Of a stretch of 64,000 nt of DNA, positions 31,643 through 41,147 are shown piece after piece. Source of the DNA: Diplonema papillatum. Taxonomy: Eukaryota; Euglenozoa; Diplonemea; Diplonemida; Diplonemidae. The first letter of the stretch is position 1, and each line of letters begins with the position of its first letter. The position numbers and the translations under genes are program-made. Location of the stretch: contig JAPJBO010000104.1 in the NCBI GenBank assembly GCA_030068145.1, positions 62,001 to 126,000 on the forward strand, given 5' to 3'. A model generated the notes under the pieces. It was not told the origin of the DNA, did no database searches, and was given only the letters and a program-made list of their open reading frames with translations.

Positions 31643-33250
31643 TCAACAGAAGTCGCGGACAACGTTCCTTCGGTACATGCACTCCGCTGGTGTGTGCTTC
31701 ATCTGATCTCCTGTGTACCCGAGAATGTTGAGGAGACTGTCGCATACGACGTCGCCAGTCTTTTGCGGAAAGGCAGCGGAGCATTCTTCGACGACGTCGG
31801 CTAGCCTGCCCCGCCTGTGCAGGCACGTCACTGTCGATGTCACTAACAAACGCCACGCGCTGTTGAGGGTCGATGCCAAGGCTTCGATCTCTACGTCCTC
31901 CTGACCCGCGGGGTTCGGGTTGGGGTTTAGGTGGGGCGAGTCACCATCGCTCCGGCGCAAGGTTCGCTCAACGAGGGCTTCGCTGCCCTCACGGCTTCTG
32001 ATGGCGGACGATGACGAACTGGTAGCCGCGGGGTCGCTCAATGGTCCCCTCGCCGAGATCTTGTGCCGCAGGCGCTCGACAGCGTCAGCTTTCTGTCGCA
32101 AAAGAATGCTCTGCTCATCCAAAATCGTGACTTCCTCGTCCGTACTAGACAGAAAAGAACGCGACGCGTCACCAAGCCGAGGATATCCAGACACAGCCTG
32201 CGCGCCCTTCAATTCTCGCTGCCACCTTTTCTTATCTCGCAATCTTGCCTCGAGTGACTCAATCTCCTTCTGCAACCCTCCTTCTCCATTGTCGCTGTCG
32301 GCGTGCTGGTCGTCTCCAACCGCTCGCTGCGTCGACTTTCGCGTTGTTGGCAAAGAATGGACGGATCCTTGCTTTCTCCGGCCCAGCGATGCATCTGAAC
32401 GACTCTGCTGTGTGTGAACAGGCTTAGCGTTCTGCTTGCTGGGAAACGAAGGTTCGTCCGTCGTGTTGCCTGTGTCGTAGTCACTGTTGAAAGTCAAGTT
32501 GCGGTCCACCGGGTGGCCTGCGGCATGCTTTTTAGCTGAATGGCGTTGCTGCTGTCGTGGTTGGTGCTGCTGCTTCTGTAGCGAGGCCCAAGGGGAGTGA
32601 CTGCGGGTGGACTTCGATGTGGAAGTTGCTGGTTTTGCGGGGTTGGTACCGGAGGTGGACTTCGAGTTAGTTTTGAGAGGACGGTCGACGTGGGGTCGGG
32701 TTTTCGGGGGGTCCAGAGGAGTGGTGGCTTGAAGGTTGGGACGCGTGTGGTTTCGGGTGGGGGAGATGCTGCGGGAAGAGATGGACGGGAACGGGAGTTG
32801 CGAGTTGTGCCCGGAGAACATCGCTCGCCAGTCGGAGTGGGTTTGGGAAGGGCTGTGCGGGGGGGAAGGGTGGTACAATGAGCTGGCAGATTCGTCGCGG
32901 TGTTGGTCATGCTTTTTGGCCATCGGAGCCCGGCCGTTTTGGACGAGCTCTCGAAGCACTTCGAGCGGCATGCCTGCAACGTCGGCCCACTCATCCCCGG
33001 CAGCAGACCGCGCTGACGACCCTGTGGCGCTTTGTATCCTTTTGGGTGGTGCCGGTGGATATCCGCGTCGGCCGTACCCACTTTGCACACTCGCTGCGTC
33101 TGTCGTGTGGCTTCGGCTTCTCCTCAATCTGGGAGGAGGACTGCCCCTGCTCCTATTCGGACTGGTTGCTGCTGGTGGAGGCACCCATGGTGGTCCGCCA
33201 GGTCTCTCTTTTGTCCCGTGCGTGTTCCATGGGAGCGGACGACCCGCCAT
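31643..33250 (-). CDS. Disordered protein with a central coiled coil, function unknown
   Basis: A 535-residue single-exon frame with ATG at 33248-33250. Residues 1-320 are rich in Pro, Ser, Arg, Gln and His and look disordered (many PPR, SPxR and SR motifs, possible SH3/14-3-3 or kinase targets). Residues ~325-410 form a likely coiled coil (LQKEIESLEARLRDKKRW and ILLRQKADAVERLRHKI). The last ~90 residues (from EDVEIEALAST to VVRDFC) are helical and Cys-containing and may be a small folded domain. No membrane span or signal peptide. Coding character is supported by the length and the coherent coiled coil; I cannot assign a function. Cytoskeletal or scaffold proteins often look like this, which is only a suggestion. 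Confidence 0.55.
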   Translation of the reverse strand: MAGRPLPWNTHGTKERPGGPPWVPPPAATSPNRSRGSPPPRLRRSRSHTTDAASVQSGYGRRGYPPAPPKRIQSATGSSARSAAGDEWADVAGMPLEVLRELVQNGRAPMAKKHDQHRDESASSLYHPSPPHSPSQTHSDWRAMFSGHNSQLPFPSISSRSISPTRNHTRPNLQATTPLDPPKTRPHVDRPLKTNSKSTSGTNPAKPATSTSKSTRSHSPWASLQKQQHQPRQQQRHSAKKHAAGHPVDRNLTFNSDYDTGNTTDEPSFPSKQNAKPVHTQQSRSDASLGRRKQGSVHSLPTTRKSTQRAVGDDQHADSDNGEGGLQKEIESLEARLRDKKRWQRELKGAQAVSGYPRLGDASRSFLSSTDEEVTILDEQSILLRQKADAVERLRHKISARGPLSDPAATSSSSSAIRSREGSEALVERTLRRSDGDSPHLNPNPNPAGQEDVEIEALASTLNSAWRLLVTSTVTCLHRRGRLADVVEECSAAFPQKTGDVVCDSLLNILGYTGDQMKHTPAECMYRRNVVRDFC

Positions 33251-33515
33251 TTCAAACCCCCCCCCCGGCTGGGCTGCGACGGAAACGGGGGTAAACTGAC
33301 TAAGAGTGCGAAATGAGAGTAAGAGTACATAAGTTTGGGTACGTGCTTTGACTTGAGCTCTTGGAGCTGCTTGGATTTCAAGACCTGTCTTCCACTAGCT
33401 AGTTTTGAGCTACGCGAAGAGAAGCAAGGCAGGGGGCCTGGCAGTGTTTCCCCCGAGTGACATGAGATACGCTCCAACGCGTCGACCGCATGCTAGAATA
33501 CGCAATGTTTTTGAT

Positions 33516-33857
33516 TCAACTTGTGGCAGTGGAGCTTCTCATTTCCTCCGAAAGTAACAGTAGTGGCGAGATGTGATTCTTCCGGCAGCTAGCTGAAACT
33601 CTTTTTTTCGTCGAGAAGGTTTTAGTTCCATGGTCCAGCAGCCGACTGGGACACGAAACCTCTAAACAAGTCTTTTCTTTGCAAAACATGCAAAAGAGTC
33701 CCTGCTTTTCCACCCTCAACCACGAAAAGTCCTTGTTCCCCACTCTGTGGGACTGCGCAGTATCTGCTTTCCGCACGTCCACCTTCCTCTCGTTTTCGAC
33801 CTCGGTGCTTGGTGGGACGGGGTTGTCCTCGCTGCTCAGTCCGATAGGTGTCGTCAT
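33516..33857 (-). pseudogene. hAT-type transposase zinc-finger fragment (copy 1)
   Basis: A 113-residue frame from ATG 33857. It contains FSWLRVEKQGLFCMFCKEKT followed by a GTKTFSTKKRV segment and a distal Cys-His pair, which is the pattern of the TTF/BED-like zinc finger at the N-terminus of ZNF862-like hAT transposases (W, G, CxxC, then F and H). The RNase-H-like catalytic part with the hAT dimerisation region is absent, so only the DNA-binding end remains. The second copy at 59576-59917 differs by one residue. Confidence 0.55.
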
Positions 33858-33997
33858 CGTGTGCTACCTCGGCACGGGAAACGAGCACATTCCCGTGCTT
33901 GAATCGGCGTTGTTGGTAATCCCTGGTGACGAGCAAGTAAGGCCTAGACTTAGACAGTTGCTTGCCGACAACTCCTCAGCTTACGTCTTAGGACTCC

Positions 33998-34052
33998 AAA
34001 ACGACCAAAGTACAAGAGCAATGGTCACGTCATCTTGTACTTTGGTCGTTTT
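33998..34052. repeat. 20-bp perfect inverted repeat with 15-bp loop (copy 1)
   Basis: Arms AAAACGACCAAAGTACAAGA (33998-34017) and its exact reverse complement (34033-34052). The same stem, with two changes confined to the loop, is at 60056-60110. Confidence 0.9.
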
Positions 34053-34429
34053 CCCACTGTATTAACACTGATGTTGGGGTGCACTCAGAACAGCTTCCAC
34101 AACCTCTGCCGCTTCGGATATTTCGCTCACATTGAACGGGCATGTGCCCCAGGTTTGAATGCAGGGACCTTCTTCATCGTAATCTGAACAGAACAGCGAT
34201 GTGAGTCTGGTTCATCTACGCAATTCTGGCAGAGCGGCTGTCTGAACCATGAGTTCTGCAGCCTGTGTATCCGTATTTAGACGCGGTTGTCACTTTCAGA
34301 AAAAAATGTATGGAGCAATCGGGTAGCGCACGAGCGTGGCATTTTGTCTCGCTTAGCTTTGTTTTCTGACTTCCTGTTTGGGCAAACGAAACTGTTCATT
34401 CGTTGGCAACCAATCTATGAACATTTGCA

Positions 34430-35870
34430 GTAATTCAGCGCCGCTCTTGTAGTCTTTCTTGCGCCGTTCTCTGGCCATTTGCAGTCGTTCTGCGCCATTC
34501 TTTGACCATTGGCACTCAGTCTAGCTCCGTTCTTTGAACATTGGTAGTCGTCCCTGCGCCGCGCGTTGGTCATTTGCTTTCATCCTTTGGGCGATCGCTG
34601 GCGCCGCTCGTTGGTCATTGGCTGGTATTCTTGGCACTGTCTCCGGTCATTTGCAGTCGTTCTATCGCTGCTCTCTGCCCATTGCAGTCGTTCTATCGCT
34701 GCTCTCTGCCCATTGGCAGTCATGCTGACGCCGTTCTGTGGCCATTTGCTGTCCTTCAAGCGCCGTTCATTGGCCACGAGAGCACCGCCCTTTGGCCATT
34801 CACTGTCAGTCTGCCGCCGCTGTTGAAGAGAATTGGTAGTCATTCCAATTCCATTCTTTGGCCAGCGACGGTTGTTCTAGTTCTAGCATTATTCTTCGAC
34901 CGTTGGCAGCCAGTCTAGCGCCGTTATTTGAACTTTGGTAGTCATTCTAGCGCCGCTCATTGGTCGCATTGTGCTCATTCTAGCGTCGCTATATATTGTC
35001 ATGCTGGTGCTGTTATCGGGCCATCTACCGTGCATCAAGCGTTTTTAGGATTTTGCTTACGGGCGTTTGATGTCATTCAAACACCGTTCTTTGGTCAGTC
35101 TATCGAACGCCGATCTGTGGCCGTTCGCTGTCAATCTGGTGCCACTTCTTAGGCATTCGTGGTCATCCAATCGGCATTCTATTATCAGCGATCGCTGTCA
35201 TCTGCCACCGCTCTCTGGGCATTCGTAGTCGTTCTACCGCAGCTCCTTTCCCATTTGCTGTTATTCTGGCTTCGTCCTTTGGACATGATGAAGCGTTTTG
35301 GCGCCGGTCATTGAGCGTTTGTTGTTGTTGTAGCTTCCATCGAGGTTTCGCCGTTTGCTGCCGATCTTTGGGCGTTTGTTGTTATTCTAGCGTTCTTTGG
35401 TCTTTGCAGTCAATCGAGGACCGCTCTTTCGTCGTTTGTTGCCGATCTTTGGGCGTTTGATGTCATTCGAACACTGTTTTCTTTGTCCGCCGCTCTCTGG
35501 ACATTCGTCGTCGTTCTACCGCTACTCCTTGGCCATTTGCTGTTGTCCTGACACCGCCCTTTGCGCGATGAAGTGTTCTGGCGCCGATCCTTGGTAGTTG
35601 TTGTTATTCTAGCGCCGGTCTCTGGTCATTTGCAGTCGAGGGCCGTTTGCTGTGTCGCTGGCGCCGATGTATGGGCGTTTGATGTCATTCAAACACTGTT
35701 ACTTTGCCATTTACAGTCGCTCGAGCGCCGATGTGTGGCCGTTGGCTGTCAATCTGGTGCCACTTCTCAGGCATTCGTGGTCATTCAAACGCCGTTCTGA
35801 TATCAGCTTGCTGTCATTCCGTCGCCGCTTTATTGGCACTCGTAGTCGTTCTACCGCCGCTTAGCACCAG
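34430..35870. repeat. Degenerate GCCGTTCTTTGGCCATTTGCAGTC minisatellite (copy 1)
   Basis: About 1.4 kb of loosely repeated ~30-40 bp segments built of TTTGGCCATT, GCAGTCGTTCTA and GCGCCGCTC motifs, with irregular spacing and much divergence. The low stop frequency opens several plus-strand frames (for example 34541-34918) that are not genes. Confidence 0.8.
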
Positions 35871-36102
35871 ATCCGGACCTAACCTCCCAATCAACATCGA
35901 ACGCGTTCACCCTTACATCGAAGACGATGATATCGGACGACCCCCCATTTTCGTAGATGGTATCGTGACCACCGTTTTCTTCGATCACGTACCTATCATT
36001 CCAAGACCCTTCTGTTATTGTATCGTTGACCCTGCCGCCGTGCATTTCATCATTGCCAGATCCACTGTACATCTCGTTGTTTCCGTCGTCTCCAAACAAC
36101 AC
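35851..36102 (-). pseudogene. RTX-type Ca-binding repeat fragment (copy 1, fossil)
   Basis: About 80 residues with the glycine/aspartate nonapeptide pattern of RTX (haemolysin-type calcium-binding) repeats: GDDGNNEMYSGSGNDEMHGG and further DTI and NGG units. RTX repeats occur in secreted bacterial toxins, proteases, lipases and adhesins. Here only a short isolated stretch is present, inside a repeated block, with no secretion signal or catalytic part. I read it as a fossil fragment, probably of bacterial origin or from a eukaryotic secreted protein with such repeats. The same fragment is at 61914-62165. Confidence 0.55.
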
Positions 36103-36299
36103 GTCGTCCCCATCGCCACCATACGCCTTCCGCAGGCCCTCAGCGCAATTCGGGCTCCTTGTTTCCCGGGGCGCTCGATGGCAGGTCCGATTGCCGTACC
36201 TTCATCTTCAAGGCATTCTAATTCTAAGGGGAAACGTAGGTGCATTCACACCACGGGTGTTCGAGGGTGTCCTCCCCCGCATGTTGATGCAATGGCAAA

Positions 36300-37134
36300 G
36301 AGATGTTTAGTTTTGGTTTGTTCGTTTTGCTTTTCGTTGTCGAGAATATTTATTACTTTCAGTGTCTTTTCATGCCTTTTGTGACAGTATTTTGGGTTTC
36401 TTTCTTTACCGAGAAAATGAGAAACAGAAACAAATGTGTAGGTGAACTATTACGACCAAAAACCGTCCACAGCGAGAGTAGGAGAAAGTAGAAAGGGAAA
36501 CTACAGTTTTCATTGACCGCACTTTCGTTGACCGCACTACCCTGAGCCCAAACCCTGGATGTGGTTTCAGGTGGTCCTACTTGAGCGGTTCAGTTTGCAT
36601 GTGGCTAAAAAGAAATTGAGAACATTTCCGGAGTTGGGGCTTGCACTGATAAACGAAGCAACGGACGATCAGCATCAACTGACCAAAGGTGATGAAAATG
36701 ATAAGGCAAAAGTTTCTTGTTCTTCGCGTGTACAGGGTATAAACCTCTCTGGGGGGGGGGGTTTCCTGTATTAGCACTTTTTCGTTGGCTTCGTTTTCTC
36801 TTTCATGTGCAACCGTTGTTCCGGAAATGTTCCCGTCAGTACAGATGTACTATTAAAAAAAAAAGTAAGCTGCTGAGAGAGGAAACGTTAGGCTGCAGCT
36901 GCGCACGGCATGCTGCACGGGAAGATGTTTGGAGGTGATCCGCGGGTCATTCGTATCAGCAGATCTTCTGGTTGCACAACGTGGTCACAACTTCTTATAT
37001 GCCAAAAACTCTGAGCCCAAGTGAACCCTCGGGATACGACAATTGGCTAAACAAGCTGGCATGGTGTACATTGGCGCCTTGGATCACCCCTGGGAATGAA
37101 ATCACCACCGAGAGGCAGTGATAGTGTGTGTTTT
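36300..37134. repeat. Tail of repeat block copy 1 with pieces of the 39.2-kb secreted-protein gene
   Basis: The 36855-37085 stretch matches 39205-39510 (on the minus strand the shared part reads LS-Y-P-G-S-L/F-G-L and C-Q-P-G-L-L type residues) but with internal pieces missing. The rest shows no gene. It marks this block as a collector of fragments of nearby genes or as the source of a repeat inserted in them. Confidence 0.5.
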
Positions 37135-37137
37135 TTC

Positions 37138-37580
37138 TAGCGCTATTTGTGGATTAAAAAGGTCGGTATTTTAAAGTCTCCGGTTGACCGTAGAGGCTTG
37201 GGGGTTGAGAGGGTTGAGAAAAGTGCCGCTCGTTTCGGGTGATGTGTCGCTCCGTTGTGAGACTTGTGAAGTCTCCTAACGCGTTTAGGGGGTGTTTGGG
37301 TTTGGGTCGTTCTCCTACGGCGTGAAAAGCCAGGGAGTTTCGACGCTAATCTTCGACTCTTGACAATGTTCACCGGGTTGCATGCTCGTCAGGAAGATCC
37401 CGGCGCCTGGCTTTTCTTCTGGGTGACTTCGTGTTGCTCGGAGGCTGTGTGATACGAGGCGGGGGGAAAATCAAAAAATACTCCAGGGACTGTCTTGTGT
37501 TTGTTTCGACGGAGGCTAGAGGGGGGAGAAAACAATACAAATACAAGGTGGGTCTTGTTTGTTGAACGCTTACGCCCGCC
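37138..37580. repeat. Dispersed ~440-bp repeat, copy 1
   Basis: Shares almost its whole length with 48328-48812 (about 85-90% by eye) and with 63404-63846 (nearly identical). Common landmarks are GTCGGTATTTTAAAGTCTCC, CGTGAAAAGCCAGG and TTGTTGAACGCTTACGC at the right end. At 48.8 kb the right end abuts a retroelement RNase H frame, so this may be the 3' end of that element family. Confidence 0.75.
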
Positions 37581-37866
37581 ACTGAACCCAGATTCACCTG
37601 TGTTTAGTGTGGGCTACAGCAAAATTACCTCCTTTGAGATTTCACAACTGGCAGTCTCCTCAAGTATTTCCTTCAAAGCGGGTGCATAGGCAAAAAAAAT
37701 AAGACGCGCCACTGGCCTACCACGGTTGAACCCGGAAAATGATGAGGGGAGGAAGTTGTTTTTCGTTTAACGCTTTGCCCTGGACCTGGATGTTGATTTC
37801 ATGGTACAGGGCGCAAGGAAACACCGTGGATGCGTGCTCATTTCCTCCAACATTGCATGTTTGGTT

Positions 37867-39015
37867 TTATTTCCCTTCACTGGGATAGCTGCCGTGACGA
37901 ACCCAGCTTCTTCGTATCACATGCGGAGAGAAAGAGAGAGAGAGAGTGGAGAGAAACGACAACGAGGGTTTGGAGGAGGACGCGGCGTGCGTTGGGGCCC
38001 GTGAGGAAGCACCGGCCACCTTGCTAAATAAAACCTGCCTTGGAAGAGGCACCTTGCTGACACCGCTAGAATCAGAGGTGAAGCGGACCACCACTGGACC
38101 TGGTGCTCTTGAAAAATATAGATCTGAGTACCTTCCGGAAATGATATCCACTCTATGCCACATACCGTTGTACTTGTATACTGACAAGAAGTGACGAGAA
38201 TCATATGTGTCGATTCGATTCCACGACCCGACTACAGTGCGGTTGCATTTGAATCGCCAACACCGGTCCTCGTTGCTCTTGTAGTACCCACCGTTGGCAG
38301 GGTACACTAGTTCCCCGTCCTCTGGGATTTCCTCCGTCATCCCTAAACACTCTCTTGGGTAGTCTTCAAAGGAAGAGTCAACAGACGCGCACTGAAGCGT
38401 GAGGTTGAACCCGGAACGGACACCGCTAGAATCAGAGGTGAAGCGCACTACCACTGGACCTGGTGCTCTTGAAAAATATCGACGTGAGAACGTTCCGGAA
38501 ATGAGATCCACTCCATGCCACGTACCGTTGTATTTGTATACTGACAGGAGGTCATCGTTACGCTCTGTTGCGATTCGATTCCACGACCCTACTACGATGC
38601 GGTTGCAGTTGAATCGCCAACACCGGTCCTCGTTGTACTTGTAGTGCCAACTGTTGGCAGGGTACACTAGTTTCCCGTCCTCTGGGAGGTCCTCCGTCAT
38701 CCCTAAACACTCAATTGGGTAGCTTGCGCTAGTGGTATCATCAGGCGGCTCGCCATCACTTGGTGTGCCAGGCGGCGGAGACACTGTTTGTTGGGCGCCA
38801 GCAGGTGCGATAGTCGAGGGCGCGGTCGTGACAGACGTGCACTGAAGGTGATGTCCAGGGGTGTTGCTTTGCGGTTTGTCGTTTGTAGCAAACTTGTTGT
38901 AGCGGCTCTTCGGTAGGTTTTTAGATGGATATAATCGGTCACGGTTGGGGCAGCCACTAGGACTGGAGAGTGATTTGGAGGGAGTGGGAGGGAGGGGGTG
39001 ACGTGAAAAGCTCAT
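37867..39015 (-). pseudogene. Decayed downstream copy of the CUB-like repeat gene (two domains)
   Basis: A 382-codon frame from ATG 39015. Residues ~75-330 closely match the 1149-bp units of the gene to the right: YPIECLGMTEDLPEDGKLVY, CWRFNCNRIVVGSWNRI, then the PGPVVVRFTSDSSG signature, twice. The first ~55 residues and the last ~60 are unrelated, arising from read-through into flanking repeat sequence. No signal peptide is present. I take it as a relic of the tandem array separated from it by decay and repeat insertion; it could be expressed as a short intracellular product, but that seems unlikely. Confidence 0.6.
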
Positions 39016-39160
39016 TCGTGAAGAATGAACGTTAAACGTCCCATCGAGCTGAAATCGTATTTATCGAGGTCGTTTTCGTTGCACGCTTTGCCCTGGACCT
39101 GGACGTTTGTTTCCTGGTATAAGGCGCAAGGAAACGCCGTGGATGGCCTGTGATGTGTTC

Positions 39161-39688
39161 TTATTTCCTCCAACATTGCATGTTTGGTATAAGAAAAAAT
39201 AAAAACAAAAGTGAGCTTGAGAAGGGAAACGTTAGGTTGCAGCTGCGCATGGCAAGCTGCTCGGGAAGAGGTTTGGGTGATCCACGGGTCATTCGTATCA
39301 GCAAACCTTCTGGTTGCACAACGTGGTCACAACTTACTTTGCCAAAAACTGTGAGCCCAAATGAACCCTTGGGATACGACAATCGGTTAAACAAGGTCAT
39401 TCTATGTTGCAGGCGACCTGCTGTGCAAGCTGAACACTCGTTGTCGGGTGCTGGGGTCGCATGCATCCACTGTGGGTACTTGGGAAGCTGGCATGGTGTA
39501 CATTGGCGCCTTGGACAGTCTGTCGATGACAGCCTTCCTAGCGGCCCAATCGCCTTTTGACTACACTGAGTAACGGTAGTACGTGGCAAGTGCAAGTACA
39601 TTCGACAAAAAATGTACTCGTCTTGCGACAAAAGAAAACATGTGAAAAGCCACAATATGACCACGGCAAGAAACAGGATATTGCGCAT
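39161..39688 (-). CDS. Small secreted Cys-rich protein or gene relic
   Basis: From ATG 39686-39688 the frame encodes 175 residues: a strong signal peptide (MRNILFLAVVILWLFTCFLL), then a Cys-rich part with about ten cysteines (VTQCSQKAIG, CPRRQCTPCQ, NECSACTAG) and a hydrophobic tail. Parts recur at 39830-39975 on the same strand and at 36855-37085 and 63120-63350, so it belongs to a repeated family. The hydrophobic C-terminus (FLFFLIP) may be a membrane or GPI-type tail. No family recognised. It could be a genuine small gene or a repeat-borne fragment. Confidence 0.35.
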   Translation of the reverse strand: MRNILFLAVVILWLFTCFLLSQDEYIFCRMYLHLPRTTVTQCSQKAIGPLGRLSSTDCPRRQCTPCQLPKYPQWMHATPAPDNECSACTAGRLQHRMTLFNRLSYPKGSFGLTVFGKVSCDHVVQPEGLLIRMTRGSPKPLPEQLAMRSCNLTFPFSSSLLFLFFLIPNMQCWRK

Positions 39689-39741
39689 GGCGGTGGGAGG
39701 GGGCGGGGATGGAGGGAACCTGAGGTAGGGAGGACAGCGTT

Positions 39742-40361
39742 TCAGGTCTTCCAGAGAAAGAGAGAGAGAACACAAGACAAAAAGAGATTTCCGTGTCGGG
39801 TTGTTTTCAACAAGGTCATTCTATGTTGGAGCCGACCTGCTCTGTATGCTGAATAATACTGTCCACTCCTTTTTCGGGTGCTGGGTACGCATCCCACAGT
39901 GGGTACTTGGGAAGCTGGCGTGGCGCCTTCGGTGACAGCCTTCCCAATCGCCTTCTGAGTACATACGTCGTACGTGACAAGGGCAACTACATTCGACAGG
40001 CGGCTCGCCATCACTTGGTGTGTCAGGCGGTGGAGACACTTTTTGTTGGGCGCCAGTAGGTGCGATAGTCGGACAGACGTGCACTGAAGCAAGAGGTTCA
40101 AACTTGTCGTCCATGGTGGCAAAGCGCACCACCACTGGGCCTGGTCCGCCTGGAAATTCTCGATGCGAGAACGTTCCGGAAACTTGTTCCACTGGAACCC
40201 ATGTGCCAAAGCCGGCGTTGTACTTGTATACTGACCAACGGCACCATAGGACGTGTAGAATCCATTCCACCACCCTACAACGGTGCGGTTGCAGCATGAT
40301 CGCCAACACCGGTCCTACTTGGTTCTGTACTCGGTATGGCTATAGGTTAGCTTCCCGTCCT
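39742..40361 (-). pseudogene. Broken partial copy of the third CUB-like domain
   Basis: Pieces in more than one frame match the last domain of the 1149-bp unit (SGTFSHREFPGGPGPVVVRF) and the PPPDTPSDGEPP linker, followed by material related to the 39.2-kb secreted protein. Frame changes and missing segments within it make this a pseudogene stretch of the array. Confidence 0.5.
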
Positions 40362-41147
40362 CTAGCAGGTCCTCCGTGATCCCTGAACACTCAATTGGGT
40401 AGCCTTCAATGGAAGAGTCAACAGACGCGCACTGAAGCCTGAGGTTGAACCCGACAGAACCACCACCACTGGTCCTGGTACTCTTGAAAAATATCGGTGG
40501 TACCAGGTAATGAAATCCACACTATGCCAAGAACCGTTGTACGCGTATACTGACAAGGAGCCAGAGGACCGAGTGGTGATTCCATTCCACGACCCTACAA
40601 CGATGCGGTTGCAGCTGAATCGCCAACACCGGTCGTTCTCTGCGGACTCAGGGTAGACTAGTTCCTCGTCCGCTAGGAGGTCCTCTCTGAACTGGGAACA
40701 CTCAATTGGGTAGCCTTCAATGGAAGCGTTAACAGCCGCGCACTGAAGCGTGAGGGTGAACCCGGACATGACATTGCTAGAAAAAAAATCAGAAGTGAAG
40801 CGCACCACCATTGGACCTGGTATTCTTGAAAGAGATCGATGTGACAACGTTCCAGAAATGAGATCCACTCTATGCCACGTACCGTTGTACTTGTATACTG
40901 ACAAGAAGTCATAGTACCGCTCTGTGTCGATTCGATTCCACGATCCAAAAACGCTGCGATTGCAGTTGAATCGCCAACACCGGTCCTCGTTGTTCTTGTA
41001 CTGCCCACCATTGGCAGGGTAGACTAGTTCCCCGTCCTTTGGGAGGTCCTCCGTCATCCCTAAACACTCAATTGGGTAGCTTGCGCTAGTGGCATCATCA
41101 GGTGCCTCGCCATCACTTGGTGTGTCAGGCGGTGGAGGCACTGTTTG
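40362..41147 (-). pseudogene. Fourth CUB-like unit, beyond the stop codon of the main gene
   Basis: This continues the reading frame of the CUB-like gene directly after its TAA (41148-41150) and encodes two further domains (SYPIECLGMTEDLPKDGELV to LQCAAVNAS, then YPIECSQFREDLLADEELVY) before losing the pattern. Compared with the three upstream units it has more amino-acid differences and small indels, as expected of sequence no longer translated. If the TAA were read through or absent in other individuals it would add ~260 residues. Confidence 0.6.

Larger units (their letters stand above)
33416..37734. repeat. Copy 1 of a >4.3-kb near-identical dispersed block
   Basis: From 33416 the sequence matches 59476 onward with rare single-base changes and short indels, to the end of the window at 64000. 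The left end is sharp: only GAAGAGAAGCAAGG onward is shared. Inside, left to right: hAT-type zinc-finger fragment, a 20-bp hairpin, a degenerate minisatellite, an RTX-repeat fragment, then pieces shared with 39.2 kb and 48.3 kb. A CAGTGTTTCCCCC motif at 33442 resembles hAT terminal inverted repeats. The block may be a large non-autonomous DNA transposon or a segmental duplication. Confidence 0.85.

Noticed and set aside
34541-36384. Plus-strand frames through the minisatellite and opposite the RTX-like fragment (and the same in copy 2)
   Set aside because: Opened by the low-stop repeat; no domain, and the minus-strand RTX pattern is the only protein-like signal.
33442-37734. Complete hAT transposon with both terminal inverted repeats
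   Set aside because: A hAT-like left motif and zinc finger are present, but no matching right terminus or catalytic region was found, so only a fragment is claimed.
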